DNA from: Scilla litardierei
Lineage: Eukaryota > Streptophyta > Magnoliopsida > Asparagales > Asparagaceae
Length of the DNA stretch: 64,000 bases
NCBI GenBank assembly: GCA_030789695.1
Contig: CM061140.1
Coordinates: 84,444,422 to 84,508,421 of the forward strand
Reading direction: 5' to 3'
Translations under genes and position numbers: made by a program
In this document: one piece after another, positions 1-10,335 of the stretch
Position numbering within the stretch: position 1 is the first letter of the stretch
Layout: every line of letters starts with the position of its first letter
The notes under the pieces: model-generated
Databases searched by the model: none
What the model saw: the letters and a program-made list of their open reading frames with translations, nothing else
Told to the model about the DNA's origin: nothing

Positions 1-1
1 G

Positions 2-1240
2 TCGCCCGCTTTTTTCTGATTTTGCGACGGTGACAGCGTCTAGACTCTCTTTTGCCAGATGCTTTGTTGAAGTCGACTCCAAATCGGATTTCCCCTCCTC
101 CATCCTGGCACGTCTCCCTGACAGTAATCTTGTGCCGGTAACGGTAGAATATGAACGCATCCCTCCCCTGTGCTCTCACTGCCGATGCTTTGGCCATTCC
201 CTCTCCCAATGCGGATCCCCGACCCGTCCACCGCCCTCTCCGAACCCCTCGCAGGAGGGTCAAGCTCAGGACTCCGACTCACTCCGTCCTTCTATTCCTC
301 CCTCCCCCATGGCTAGTGAGGTTGCCGAATTGGCTTTTGTCGTCTCTGAGCATCGGGCGTGTGCTGAATCTGTTTCTGCTTCTGTCCCCACTGAACTTCG
401 GGGTAGCCTGGTCAATGCTGATAGCCGCGTTCTCCCTGCTGCGATCGTGGAGTCGTGCCATCTGCCTGTAGAGGCTCATTTCCCTAGTTCGGGCTCCTCC
501 CCCTCCCAGCATGCTGTTCAGCGCCCCCAGACTGCAACTCACGCCGCCCTCAGCCCAGGTGATTCCTCCTCGACCCCTCCTCTTGCAGGTTCGGATGATC
601 CTGTCCTATTAGTTCTTTCAGCTCTGTCTACCCCAGCTATATCCACTGTGTTGCCGCTCGAGCCTGCCGTGCACTCAAAAGCTCCTATCGCTCATGTCCT
701 GGGTGACACAGATTTTTACCCCCCCCGTGTCTCCCAAGCTGTCCTTCCATTCAGGCAACCGGCAGCGGCTCATCTCCTGATTCCTGTGACTGTAGTCCCA
801 TATCACGCCAGCCCTATCCTACTTCGGCTAGCGGAGGTTGCCTTCAACCATCTGCGACGTCCTGTAGCACGGGCCTGAGGGGTCCTGATTCGGCCTCGGA
901 CCCTCATCCTAAACTGCCAGAGGGGGCCTTGATGCCGAACACTGTACTGATGCGGCCTTGGAAAACATATGCCCTCCGGTGGCAGCTTCTGGATTGGTTG
1001 GGTCCAGCTTTGACACTGAATTCCCCCCCTTTAGCCCCTCTAGGCACGGTTCGCCTCGCTCCAAAGATCTACCTCTTCCCACCGCTACGACCGTCAACTG
1101 TCCCCTCCCCACTACTATCCCTAATCCCTCTTATACCATCCCCAAAAACCTGAATACCAAGAAGGCAGGAAACACTGGAGACCCAGCATTCTCCCGTGTG
1201 AGTACTAGGAGCCAAACCCCCCCTCCCCCCGCTGTTGATC
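2..1240 (+). pseudogene. LINE-A ORF1 remnant (nucleic-acid-binding protein)
   Basis: ORF1 of plant L1 elements encodes an RNA-binding protein that coats the element RNA. The readable part runs from the window edge to a stop near 878. It contains the segment VEYERIPPLCSHCRCFGHS around 148-205, the conserved lead-in and CCHC zinc knuckle (C-x2-C-x4-H-x4-C) seen in plant LINE ORF1 proteins. After 878 the sequence stays proline- and serine-rich but changes frame. A short open piece at 958-1323 covers the expected ORF1 C-terminus and overlaps the ORF2 start. The N-terminal domain lies outside the window. Confidence 0.8.
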
Positions 1241-3045
1241 ATGTCAGTCCTGGTCTGGAATGTTCGTGGGCTGAATTCCAAAGTTCACTGCTGCGATGTG
1301 AGGCACCACATCAGAATGCATAAAATCAGCTTGGTTGGGCTCCTGGAGACAAAAGTTCATGATCCCTTGGGAGATGTAGTCTCTTCCTGCTGCCCTAAGG
1401 GATGGTTCTCCTTCCATAACTACGACCATGCCGTGAAGGGCCGTATTTGGGTGCTGGGCAACCCGGAGGTTTAGGAACCTACTCTATTCTCCTCCTCGGC
1501 TCAACACATCTCCCTCCTTGCAAAGAATCGGGGTGGTCTGTCCGTTTATCTCACCTTTATCTATGCCTTCAACCTGGAGTCCATGCGTGGGCAGTTATGG
1601 GAGTCTCTTTCTAGAGACCATGCGATTATTGGGAGGGGTGCCTGGGCAGTGATGGGGGACTTCAATGTCACCCGCTATATTGATGAGAAGGTCAGAGGCC
1701 GCCCCCTTACGGCGGGCCTCCTGGAGGAGTTTAATAGATGCATCGAGGGGTGCGGGCTAGATGACTTGCGTTGTGTGGGTGATTCCTTGAGCTGGAGTTA
1801 CAACTCCCCATTGGAAGCTCGTATTGCTTGTAGACTGGACAGGGCTCTTGTTAGTGAGGGATGGACTGATACTCTTCATGATGCCTTTGCCTCCTACCTC
1901 CCCCTGGGACTAGTGACCACTCCACTCTTCTGGTCCAGATCATCTCCCCGTTGGATTCTGGGCCCAAGCCCTTCAAGTTCTTCCGCCATCTCCTTCAGGT
2001 TCCTGGTTTCTACGCCCTTCTCCTGCAGGTTTGGCACGGTCGGTACTCTGGCTCCCCTACGTTCAGGCTCGTGTCCAAGCTTAAGGCCCTCAAGGCAGCT
2101 ATTAGGGAGTGGGGGCCGGCCCGGCACCACTTCCCTCCATCCGAGAACATTAGAGGGGAGATTCTCCAGCTACGTTCTTCTCCCGTTTTCCACTCGTCCC
2201 CCATTCTTCTTCGGCAGGACCGTGCTCTCAGACTTTTCCTAGTCTCCAGCATGGACTGCGAGGAGAGTCAGGCTAGGCAGAAGAGCCGTCACATGTGGCT
2301 TACTCAGGGGGACAGAAACACCCACTTCTTCTATGTGGCCACCAGAGATCGGGTAGCTAGTAACAGTCTCATGCACCTGGTTGACGCGGGGGGAGCCCGC
2401 CTCCAGAGTCTCTACTATTCGGTTGGAGGCTGTGGACTTCTTCTCTGTGCTCTTCCGTCATGTCCCCTCCCACCTCCCCTTCCCTGAGGTACACCCCAAA
2501 CTTATCCTGTCCCCTGGAGCTTGTGATTGGATTGGCCGTGGCGTCTCTGATTTGGAGATCAGAGAGGCTCTCTTCTCCCTTGACAAGGAAAAGTCCCCTG
2601 GCCCGGATGGCTTTCCACCTTTCTTCTTCCAGGATCTTTGGGGGTGGTTGGTAGCGACGTCCTTCGTGCAGTCCACTCCTTTTTCAGTTCGGGCAGAATT
2701 CTGAGGTAGATCAACCACACTTTCCTTACTTTGGTGCCCAAGTCTCCTACGGCCTCTTCCCTTGGTGATTATCGTCCCATCTCATGTTGTAATGTGATCT
2801 ACAAGACCATCTCCAAGGTCCTCAGTCACCGGATGGCTCAGGTGATTCCGGACCTTATCTCCTGGAACCAGTCCGCCTTCATCAAGGATCGTCTCATTTC
2901 AGATTCCTCCCTCCTTGCCCATGAGCTTATCCGGGACTTCTCTGCCTCCTTGGGGGCAAAGGCTTGTATCCAGCTTGACTTGCAGAAGGCTTTCGATAGC
3001 ATTAACTAGGAGTTCCTCTTCTTCTTCCTGAGCCGCTTGGGCTTA

Positions 3046-3059
3046 CCCCCCCCCCCCCC
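3046..3059 (+). repeat. Run of 14 C inside the LINE-A RT region
   Basis: A homopolymer of 14 cytosines lies between RT motif A and motif B. The frame differs on its two sides (open piece ending at 3009, next open piece from 3081), so slippage here is a likely cause of one of the ORF2 frameshifts. Its exact length could also be a sequencing error. Confidence 0.85.
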
Positions 3060-4597
3060 TCTTTCATCAACTGGATTAAGGTGTGTGTGGATTCTGCCAC
3101 CTTCTCGGTCCTTGTGAATGGGTCCCCATCAGGCTTCTTCGAGAGTTCTCACGGTGTTCAGCAGGGAGACCCTATCTCGCCTTTCCTCTTCGTCATTGTC
3201 ATGGAGTCCTTTACGCTCCTTATGGACTTGGCCTCGTCTTCTGGTGCCATTCGGCCCCCGAAGAGGGGGGTCCCGGGTATCCCCTCCCATCTCCTTTTTG
3301 TTGATGATATGCTGGTGTTCTACAAGGCTGAGAGCACTACTTTTGAAGGACTAGGCAGGCTGCTGGGCTCGTTCCATCTTCTGACGGGCCTGGAGGTAAA
3401 TAAGGGAAAGAGCAAGTTATTACTTAGCAAGGGTTGTAGTAATGCGGATGAGCTATCCTCCATCATTGGTATTCCTGTGGCCATCCCCCCTGTGAAGTAT
3501 CTGGGCCTCCCCCTCTCGACCACCTACCCTTCGGTGAGACTCTTTTCCGGGCTAATCGATAAGTGCACAGCTAAGATTTATTGTTGGTCCTCTAGGCTCC
3601 TCTCCACCCATGGGCGTATTGAGCTCGTGCGCACCGTCATTCATGGGTTTGTCTCCTACTGGATTCAGTCTTTCCGCATCCCTTCATCCGTCCTCCGGGA
3701 CATTGATCGCCTTTGTCGTAACTTCATTTGGGGTTCCAGACTTCACCTTTGGAGATGGGAGGACGTCTGCTTACCCAAGTGTGAAGGGGGAGTGGGCTTG
3801 CGCTCTTTGGGCGAGGTTAGTGTGGCGGCGGGTGCTAAGTTGTTGTGGCGTCTTCTCCACTCCCCCTCTCCTTGGGCCTCCTACATGCGGGATAAGTACC
3901 TGAAGCACTCCCCTCTCTTTCAGTGTGAGGCTTCTGTCTTTGACTCGTGTTCCTGGAAGCATGTCCTCTGCTGCCGTGACTTAGCTATCTCGTGCTTTCA
4001 TAGGGTTGTGGGGGATGGTAGATCCTCGTCCTTCTGGTACGACCCTTGGCTCCCTTATGGCCCCTTGCGGGATTGTGCTCGCCTCCCCGCTCCTTATGTC
4101 ACCAGAGATTCGCTGATTTCTGGGATGGCGAGTCCTGGCGTCTCCCTGATGGAATTGCCCATCTCGCACCGTAGCTCGCTTCTACTATGCTTGGGGATGG
4201 TCCTGACACCTGGGCCTGGACTTCCCCTGGGGGATGTTCTCTTCGTGCGGCCTAGTCCTCTACTCATCGCTGCTCTCCTCCTTCTCGGCTCGCGCCTTTG
4301 ATCTGGTTCCCTGGACACATCCCCAAGTTCACCCTCACGTTGCTTCGGGTCCTCGCCGACAGAATCCCTACCACCTACCAGCTTGCCAGGCGTGGCATAC
4401 GGGCCCAGGCCCCCTGCGTCCTCTGCGGCTCCTGCCCGGAGACTACTTGCCACATCTTCTTCCAAACGGAGTACAGTTCCTTTGTTTGGGCGGTGTGTAG
4501 ACTTCGTCTTGGCCTTCCCTCTTGCTTCAGGTCCATCACTGTCGAAGCATACTTGCTTCAGAAGATGTTTGGAACAAGGGGGAAACCACCATTCGCG

Positions 4598-4602
4598 GTA
4601 GG
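4598..4602 (+). other. Target site duplication GTAGG (left copy)
   Basis: GTAGG immediately precedes the 5' LTR at 4603 and recurs at 12324-12328 immediately after the 3' LTR. This perfect 5-bp duplication fixes both ends of the inserted element. Confidence 0.95.
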
Positions 4603-4906
4603 TGATTGGTCCATATTTTACACCTTTTTTCTGCATATTTGCATGCCATTTCGGTTGCTCATATTGCGATTTTCACGATTATTCGATGATATTGTGTTAC
4701 TTTTCACTATTTCTTGTTTTTGTCGGATTTCAGGAAATATGAGCAATTGGGAGCAAAAACGAGCTTAAAGGACTTGTACGCGTAACGGAGCATCGCTCAT
4801 GGACTTATTGAGGACCTATCAGCGATAGAAGACGAGTGGAAGAAGAAAGAACGTCGTAGGAGCGACGAGGAAGCGAAATAATGAAGATTGGGCATTTTCA
4901 GCATGC

Positions 4907-5421
4907 CACTCGACCGAGTGAAGGAGTCACTCGGCCGAGCAAAGAAGCCCCCTCGGCTGACCAGATCGGACACGCAATTACTTGAAGATTAGCGTGCACT
5001 CGGCCGAGTGACGACATCCCACTCGACCGAGTATGGAGACACCACTCGCCCGAGTGGCACACGAACGACGACATCCAAAAGACCAGACTTACTGTAATCC
5101 ATCAGTCGACTATGAGCTCCGACTCGGTCGAGTACCAAAAGCCCCTCGGCCGAGTGACATTTGCCGCTCGGCCGAGTGATGCCGAGGACATGCAGCGCCC
5201 AGATTTTCAGATAGCCTCCCACTCTTTTGAAATCTTCTATCATTCTAGTAATCAAAGTATTTTTCTCATATTTTTTATGGATAGTATACTTCATGACGGT
5301 TCCAACTCCACCAAGAACGCGCCAATCGGAGGTCGGATGAAATCTGGAGAATTTCTGCAAGTTGATGCTGCAGTGCTGGAATTTCCACTCGACCGGGTCA
5401 CATATTCCACTCGGCCGAGTG
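4907..5421 (+). repeat. Palindrome array (CACTCGGCCGAGTG) in U3 of element L, 5' copy
   Basis: About eleven copies or near-copies of the 14-bp palindrome CACTCGGCCGAGTG lie here, for example at 4907, 4928, 4999, 5020, 5042, 5142, 5166, 5387 and 5408. Many differ at one central base (GGCC to GACC or GCCC). They lie upstream of the TATA-like box at 5517, so they fall in the promoter-proximal U3. Possible roles are dimeric factor binding sites or hairpins. Confidence 0.9.
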
Positions 5422-5516
5422 CGGCCTGGGCCTAGATTTTAAGTTGCGGTTTGGGCTGTTTTTGGGCACGAATTTGAGGGGTTTTCTAGGTTTTTGTGCT
5501 AGGGGTTTGGGAGGCT

Positions 5517-5523
5517 ATTTAAG
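5517..5523 (+). promoter_or_regulatory. TATA-like box of the element L 5' LTR
   Basis: TATTTAA lies about 95 bp downstream of the last palindrome, the expected place for the LTR promoter. The same box recurs in the 3' LTR at 11249. Transcription start is not demonstrated. Confidence 0.5.
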
Positions 5524-5904
5524 AGGGTTGTAGCCATCATTAGAGAGGGCTCCCATTATGTTTTCTTAGAGTTATTTTTAGAGGTTAGGCCATGCCCTAG
5601 GCCCCCTCTTGGATCAAAAAAAAGCTTGTATTTTGGATTGAAGATCTTCATCAAGCTAAGTATTTTGTTCTTATTGTTTGAATCTTTGTTTTGATATCTT
5701 TATATATGCAAGCAATGTTTTTTATCGATTTCTCTATCGTTATTGCTATGCTTGAGTAGATTTGATGTTCTAGGGCATGGGGATGAACCCTATGGATATA
5801 ATTTCAGATTTTTGATAATTGAATTTCTAAATTGCTAGAATTGCTAGGCGGTTAGGTTGTGATTGATTTATTACGGATAGCTAGGGATTTCCATCGATCT
5901 AGGG

Positions 5905-6182
5905 TTTGCAAGAGATTGGATTCTAATCGATGGGAAGGCCTAAATATTCGATTTAGATTTACAATTGGATTCCTCTAGACTTGGTTTGCAAGAGATTGGA
6001 CCAAAGCTAGGATTTTTAATTGTAAATCTATACCAATATTCGTTTGCAAGAGATTGGACGAATACGAACTATCACAACCTAGATCGTAACTCGAGTTTGC
6101 ACGAGAGTGGGCTCGAGGGGCGATTGAACGATGATGTCGATCCTAATGCTAGTGGCTTAGGCTAGGGTTTGCAAGAGATTGG
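5905..6182 (+). repeat. Five dispersed TTTGCAAGAGATTGG repeats
   Basis: Copies start at 5905, 5985, 6043, 6095 (variant TTTGCACGAGAGTGG) and 6168. Each is followed or preceded by sequence echoing its own flank, for example ATTCG before and ACGAATA after. They lie in the transcribed part of the LTR and recur in the 3' LTR. Confidence 0.85.
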
Positions 6183-6596
6183 GCCCTATCCTAGGTTTGC
6201 TATAGACCGACAATAGCGCGAGAGCGTGAGCTTGGTTCTCTATTCAGTTACGACTAGTTCACCTTAACACAAGTCTAGTAATATTGAGATTCACTATTTA
6301 CAAGGATGAATGACGATTCGTAGTGGGAATTCCCTAGCCCTAGACACTTTTATGATATTGTATTTGAATCGATATTTGACCGACTTCTCTATCACCGACA
6401 CCGACATCCACCACCATCTCCATTACATCATTCCATAACCACATCCACCAATAAAACATTCGTAGTCAAACCAACCTAGGATAGATTGGAGCCAACACCA
6501 CCTCCTCGTGTTCGATACCCGCTCGCCACTTGACCGTGCGCTTGCGGTAAAACTACAATCGTTCTCCGGGTGTATATCCGGGGCCGATCAAGTTTT

Positions 6597-6614
6597 TGGC
6601 GCCATTGCCTGGGA
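6597..6614 (+). other. Primer binding site, tRNA-Asp-like
   Basis: TGGCGCCATTGCCTGGGA begins six bases after the 5' LTR. From memory of plant tRNA-Asp(GUC), the complement of its 3' end is TGGCGCCGTTGCCGGGGA, so this site matches 16 of 18 bases. That primer is typical of Athila/Tat gypsy elements. Confidence 0.75.
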
Positions 6615-6808
6615 GGTGTTTTCTGTTGGGTGCCAATTTGTCACAATTAGGTTGATTAGATTACATTAAAAAATCAAAAAAATCAAAAAAAAACATTGAG
6701 AGAGATTTTTTTCCCACCACCTGCTATTATTATCTTTATCTCTCTTTGTACCACTGACGTCTTTTCTAGGTTGTTTACTTTGATTGATCAGGTACAGTTG
6801 TTGCAGCG

Positions 6809-7078
6809 ATGGTGTTTCCAAAGAAAATGCGAGCGGGCTCTATACAATCCTACATATATCTCGCTACATTCTATCAGGCTGATGGAGAATCCTTCGGGGA
6901 AGCCTTGTCTAGGTTTGAAGGAATGTTAGAAATGTTCCAGACGGAGTCAGACCATGAGTGGAATGACTCCACGCTATTTGATATATTCACTAGAAGGCTA
7001 AAGGGACCCTCACATGAGTTTTTGAAGAGGATGCAAGTGGGCTCGATCTACTGGTTCACTAACCATTACGGTAAGTAA
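6809..7078 (+). pseudogene. Gag-like remnant of element L
   Basis: An 89-codon open piece. It includes DGESFGEALSRFEGMLEMFQ around residues 25-44, which resembles the region of Athila/Tat Gag proteins where a GESF.EA.ERF segment precedes the capsid core. The rest of a Gag, including any zinc knuckle, is absent. The resemblance is by eye only. A profile search against Ty3/gypsy Gag would settle it. Confidence 0.5.
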
Positions 7079-7109
7079 ACCATACGACCAAGTATTCATC
7101 GATTTTGTT

Positions 7110-8185
7110 ATGGCTAATGTCTCTAGTGCAGGTACTATCATAGATGGAGTGTATGCTTCACTTGAAGGTGATCATATCCACCTTTATACCATCAACACTC
7201 CACAAATAGAGACATCTGAGTTGCCAAAGGAGGACACGTACACGGACCTATTGAGAAACATTGTCGACATAGTTCGAAATTCCGGTCCATTGACAATAAC
7301 GGCAGGTGATCCTTTTGAGCTTGAATTTCAAAATTTTATTACTCATTGTATCTCTTCCATAGGCACAATTGATGATGGAGTCTACGCTCTAATTGAGGGG
7401 CACAAGACCCATTTTTACACCATGGTCGAGATACATGAGCCTATAGAGCCACCTTATGCCGTCGTCACCTCCCCCTGCCACCCACCTGAGTCAGAGCAGC
7501 CTATACCATCAGAGGATATAATTGTGGAGGTCATGCATACAGTAGTGGAGCAGACCATCGAGGAGGACGTGATTTGGACGATGACATTTGCACACAGATG
7601 GAGCCCGAATTGTGCCCCCCTCCTTTCGAGCTACCGCAGCCATCCCCACCTTCTACAGAGGCTGAGCATCCTGCAGAGGACCACGCTTCCACTGATGCTA
7701 AGGACAATCCCACAGAGCTTATGGCTCCCCTTCAGGGAGATCTCTTTACTCCCTCATCTCCTACATTTGATTCTCCTCCAGTGTATGATATTTTTTATGA
7801 TTCAGATTTTGACGACTCATCGTGCCTTTTGCAGGATTCAAGTACATACGATCAAGAGGTACGATGGGACGTATACGAGGAGGAGAGCAAGGAGTTAGCA
7901 CCCATGGACGCTATTGAATATGATCAGGAAGTGCGATGGGATAAGTCTGACGATGATGAGGAGCTGCCTGATGAGACCTACGCTTATATGCCCAAGCTAC
8001 CTGAACAACCTAAGGCGAACAATGAGGAGTTGATTGACGTGGTATATGAGAGTGGAGATTTATTTCCAGGGAAGTGTTGTCACCCGTCTTTAATTTTAAA
8101 TACCTTTTTTGATGACCCTCTTTGGAATACATTTATTTTGGGGAAGAATTATCCACATCAGATTGATGCGGCTTATCTCTTGTAG
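7110..8185 (+). pseudogene. Acidic ORF of unknown function in element L, frameshifted
   Basis: I do not recognise this protein. It reads in one frame from 7110 to about 7570 and continues in another from 7574 to 8185, so one small indel near 7565 breaks it. The first part contains a duplicated module: GTIIDGVYASLEGDHIHLYT near 7132 and GTIDDGVYALIEGHKTHFYT near 7363. The second part is proline-rich, then strongly acidic, with YDQEVRWD repeated near 7850 and 7918. No catalytic motif of a retroelement enzyme is visible. The position downstream of the gag-like scrap is where Pol would normally lie. It could be diverged Gag-Pol linker or an element-specific accessory protein. Confidence 0.55.
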
Positions 8186-10335
8186 GGTACAGGTGGAGTC
8201 CTTGGAGAGGTGCTGGGAGCCGCATTGCTGGAGTCTGATGGAGTCTGTGGACACGTGCGCCTGGCGGAGCCACAGAAGGAGCAGTTGGAGCAGTTGCATG
8301 CACCGACAAATATACTGGATCCGCCTTTTGCTATAGGTGATATCAATCCAGTAGTGTAGAAATTTTATGCTTTAAATAAACTCGAATCCTCTCAACAGCA
8401 AGAGGACCGTATAGATTTGATTGAATAAATATCACCTCATATGATGGCAACAAAATTTTTTACACCACAAACCCATTATATATATTAATTGCCCTCTTCA
8501 TATTTTGATGTGTCACATCCTTTTTGCTCACCACCACCGAGCATTTCTTTCAAGTGAAACCTTACTTTCTTAATTTTTTGACTTGATCTCGCTTAGTGAA
8601 GCCGTGATATTTTTGATCGAGTCATTTGAATAGGATTGTTTGGTATAAGCTTGGGGAAAAGCGCTCTCATGCATCATTGCATGTGCATGTAGTTGCATTA
8701 GGATTTCATGTCATTCATTTCATCATTTTTCATTCACCCCCCTTATTATTATTATTGTTCCTCATATTCTTCCATTATGATCACATTGAGGACAATACGA
8801 AGTTTAAGCTTGGGGGAGTGCATTTCCATGCCATTTAGATGTATTAGTTGCATTTTTACTTTATTTTAGGGTTTTTAGAATTTTTCAAAATTTTTGCATC
8901 ATCTTTTTGATTTTTTCCATCTTATTTTCCTTTTATGTGTGTTCATGCATCATATTGTGTGCTTGTTTTTCTTTTCTTTCCTCTCTTTTATTTTTTCTTA
9001 TTTCTTTATTTTCCTTTCTCTCCCTTTGCTAGATTTGTTCCTTATGATGATATCTCTTAGCGCTTTAGTAGCCATCACGATGCTTACTATTCTTGCCATG
9101 CTATTTAGAGTATTCCATAGTCTTGATATTCACATGTGCTTGCAAATCTATTTCTTTTGATGATTCCTCTATATGAATGCATGATATTAATTGAAGCTGA
9201 ATGTATGGATTAGTGTTTAGTATGCTTTTGTTGGAAGTGCACCAAGATTCACGCATCAATTGTATATCAAAAGCATCTGCCTTATTGTCTTATACACCTT
9301 CTGTTGCATGCTATATATGATTGTACGCTTTATCGCTTGACTTCACTGTTTATTGAAATGATTGAGAATATCCATGCTTACATATAAGTTTAGTTGATGT
9401 ATTATCTTATTGAACCATTTGTGCACATCTTAGAGTGAACCAAGTGTTACATTATTTCCTTCTCCACATATATCTTTTTATTCTCTACATGTCACTTGAG
9501 TTCACCTCCTAAAGCTACTTATATCGCATTTATTTCCCGAAAATTCCCACAAAAGAAAAGGGTTGCTCCAAAAAGTCCAAAAAGCCAAAAAGGAGCCAAA
9601 AACCGAAAAATACAAATCATATAGCTCCTACAAAAATCCAAAAAGAAAAATGAGAAACAAAGTCCAAAAGAAAAAATATATATTTCTCTATCTCATTATT
9701 GGAGCCACAAAAATACTTGGGAAAACCAAGGCAAAAATCACATTTTCCACTATATTCCTTTAGATGTGATGCCTCAAGCTAAGCTTGGGGGGTGAATTCA
9801 TTTGACCATATGAGTGAGTATGACATTAGAGTGGAGACGTGCATGGATGGGGTAGTTTGATAATGCTGAAACTTAGCAAAATACTTTAGTTATGGAGATT
9901 TCTTATGAATCGATGTAAATATGTGAATGCCATGTCTCTATTCCATTCTCTATTGCATGCTTGGTGTGATTCTTATATGCTTCAGTTATGACTCTTGATT
10001 GAAAAGTGCATCGCCAACATTTGTATATTAAATCCTATGAAATGCGTGACGTGAATATGAATTGATTGTATAAATTTAGAGAATCCCTTTTGTTGTTCTT
10101 AAAAGCTTGCAAGTACCATGTTTATGTAAGATATGAAATCCTTATAGCATGTGATTTGTATTTTTCAAATTATCGTGATGTGTAGCTTATGGCTTGAGAT
10201 CTGAGAGAAGAATCTAGCGACCCCTTCCATCTCGTGTTCTTTCTTTTTCATTTCATTTTCTTTATTTTCATCTCCCGAGTTCGTCTCTCTACTTATCTTC
10301 CTCGAGGATGAGTAAGAGGTAAGCTTGGGGGATTT
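8186..10335 (+). other. Element L 3' untranslated region with repeated polypurine-like tracts
   Basis: There is no credible coding sequence. The region is AT-rich, with an A-rich block of CAAAAAG-type repeats at 9555-9690. AAGCTTGGGG tracts occur near 8649, 8806, 9779 and 10321. The last (AAGCTTGGGGGA, 10321-10332) lies just before the 3' LTR and is the polypurine tract that would prime plus-strand synthesis. The other copies may be older or secondary tracts. Confidence 0.7.

Larger units (their letters stand above)
1..4602 (+). mobile_element. L1-type LINE (LINE-A), left part, interrupted at 4602
   Basis: A non-LTR retrotransposon with the usual plant order: ORF1 with a CCHC knuckle, then ORF2 with endonuclease, reverse transcriptase and a C-terminal zinc finger. 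The window opens inside ORF1, so the 5' end is not seen. ORF2 stops matching at about 4602 and resumes at 12329, on the far side of an LTR element flanked by a GTAGG duplication. Several frameshifts and stops make this copy inactive. It is richer in G+C than the second LINE at 15071-19076 and is probably a different subfamily. Confidence 0.9.
1241..4602 (+). pseudogene. LINE-A ORF2 (endonuclease-reverse transcriptase), broken
   Basis: ORF2 begins with ATG at 1241 (MSVLVWNVRGLNSK), the usual first motif of the APE-type endonuclease that nicks the target. The endonuclease motif GDFNVTR follows near 1660. Reverse transcriptase motifs follow: DYRPISCCNVIYKTISKVL near 2768, LDLQKAFDSIN near 2980 (motif A), GVQQGDPISPFLF near 3152 and FVDDMLVFY near 3297 (catalytic DD). 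A CVLCGSCPETTCH zinc finger lies near 4420. Breaks visible by eye are a TAG at 1472, frame changes near 1930, 2390, 2710 and 4290, a TAG at 3007 and a C-run at 3046. The last codons continue at 12329-12529. It cannot make active enzyme. Confidence 0.9.
4603..6590 (+). repeat. 5' LTR of element L
   Basis: The LTR is identical in length to the copy at 10336-12323. From 5' to 3' it holds an array of CACTCGGCCGAGTG-type palindromes (4907-5421), a TATA-like box (5517), and five TTTGCAAGAGATTGG-type repeats (5905-6182). Short ORFs inside it, such as 5965-6165, come from the repeats and are not supported as genes. Confidence 0.95.

Noticed and set aside
4989..5360. 123-codon minus-strand ORF, repeated at 10722-11093
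   Set aside because: Lies across the palindrome array, which lacks stops on both strands. The two copies are the two LTRs, so this is not evidence of coding.
4907..5421. CRISPR-like repeat array
   Set aside because: Repeats are 14-bp palindromes with irregular spacing and variable sequence inside an LTR of a plant element. There is no constant repeat-spacer unit.
5965..6165. 66-codon ORF in the element L LTR, also at 11674-11898
   Set aside because: It appears twice only because LTRs are duplicated, and its sequence is dictated by the TTTGCAAGAGATTGG repeats. No domain and no independent conservation.
8626..9160. Small hydrophobic ORFs (8626-8838 and 8894-9160)
   Set aside because: T-rich non-coding sequence reads as Phe/Leu/Ile-rich peptides. 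They lie in the 3' untranslated part of element L and show no start context or conservation.
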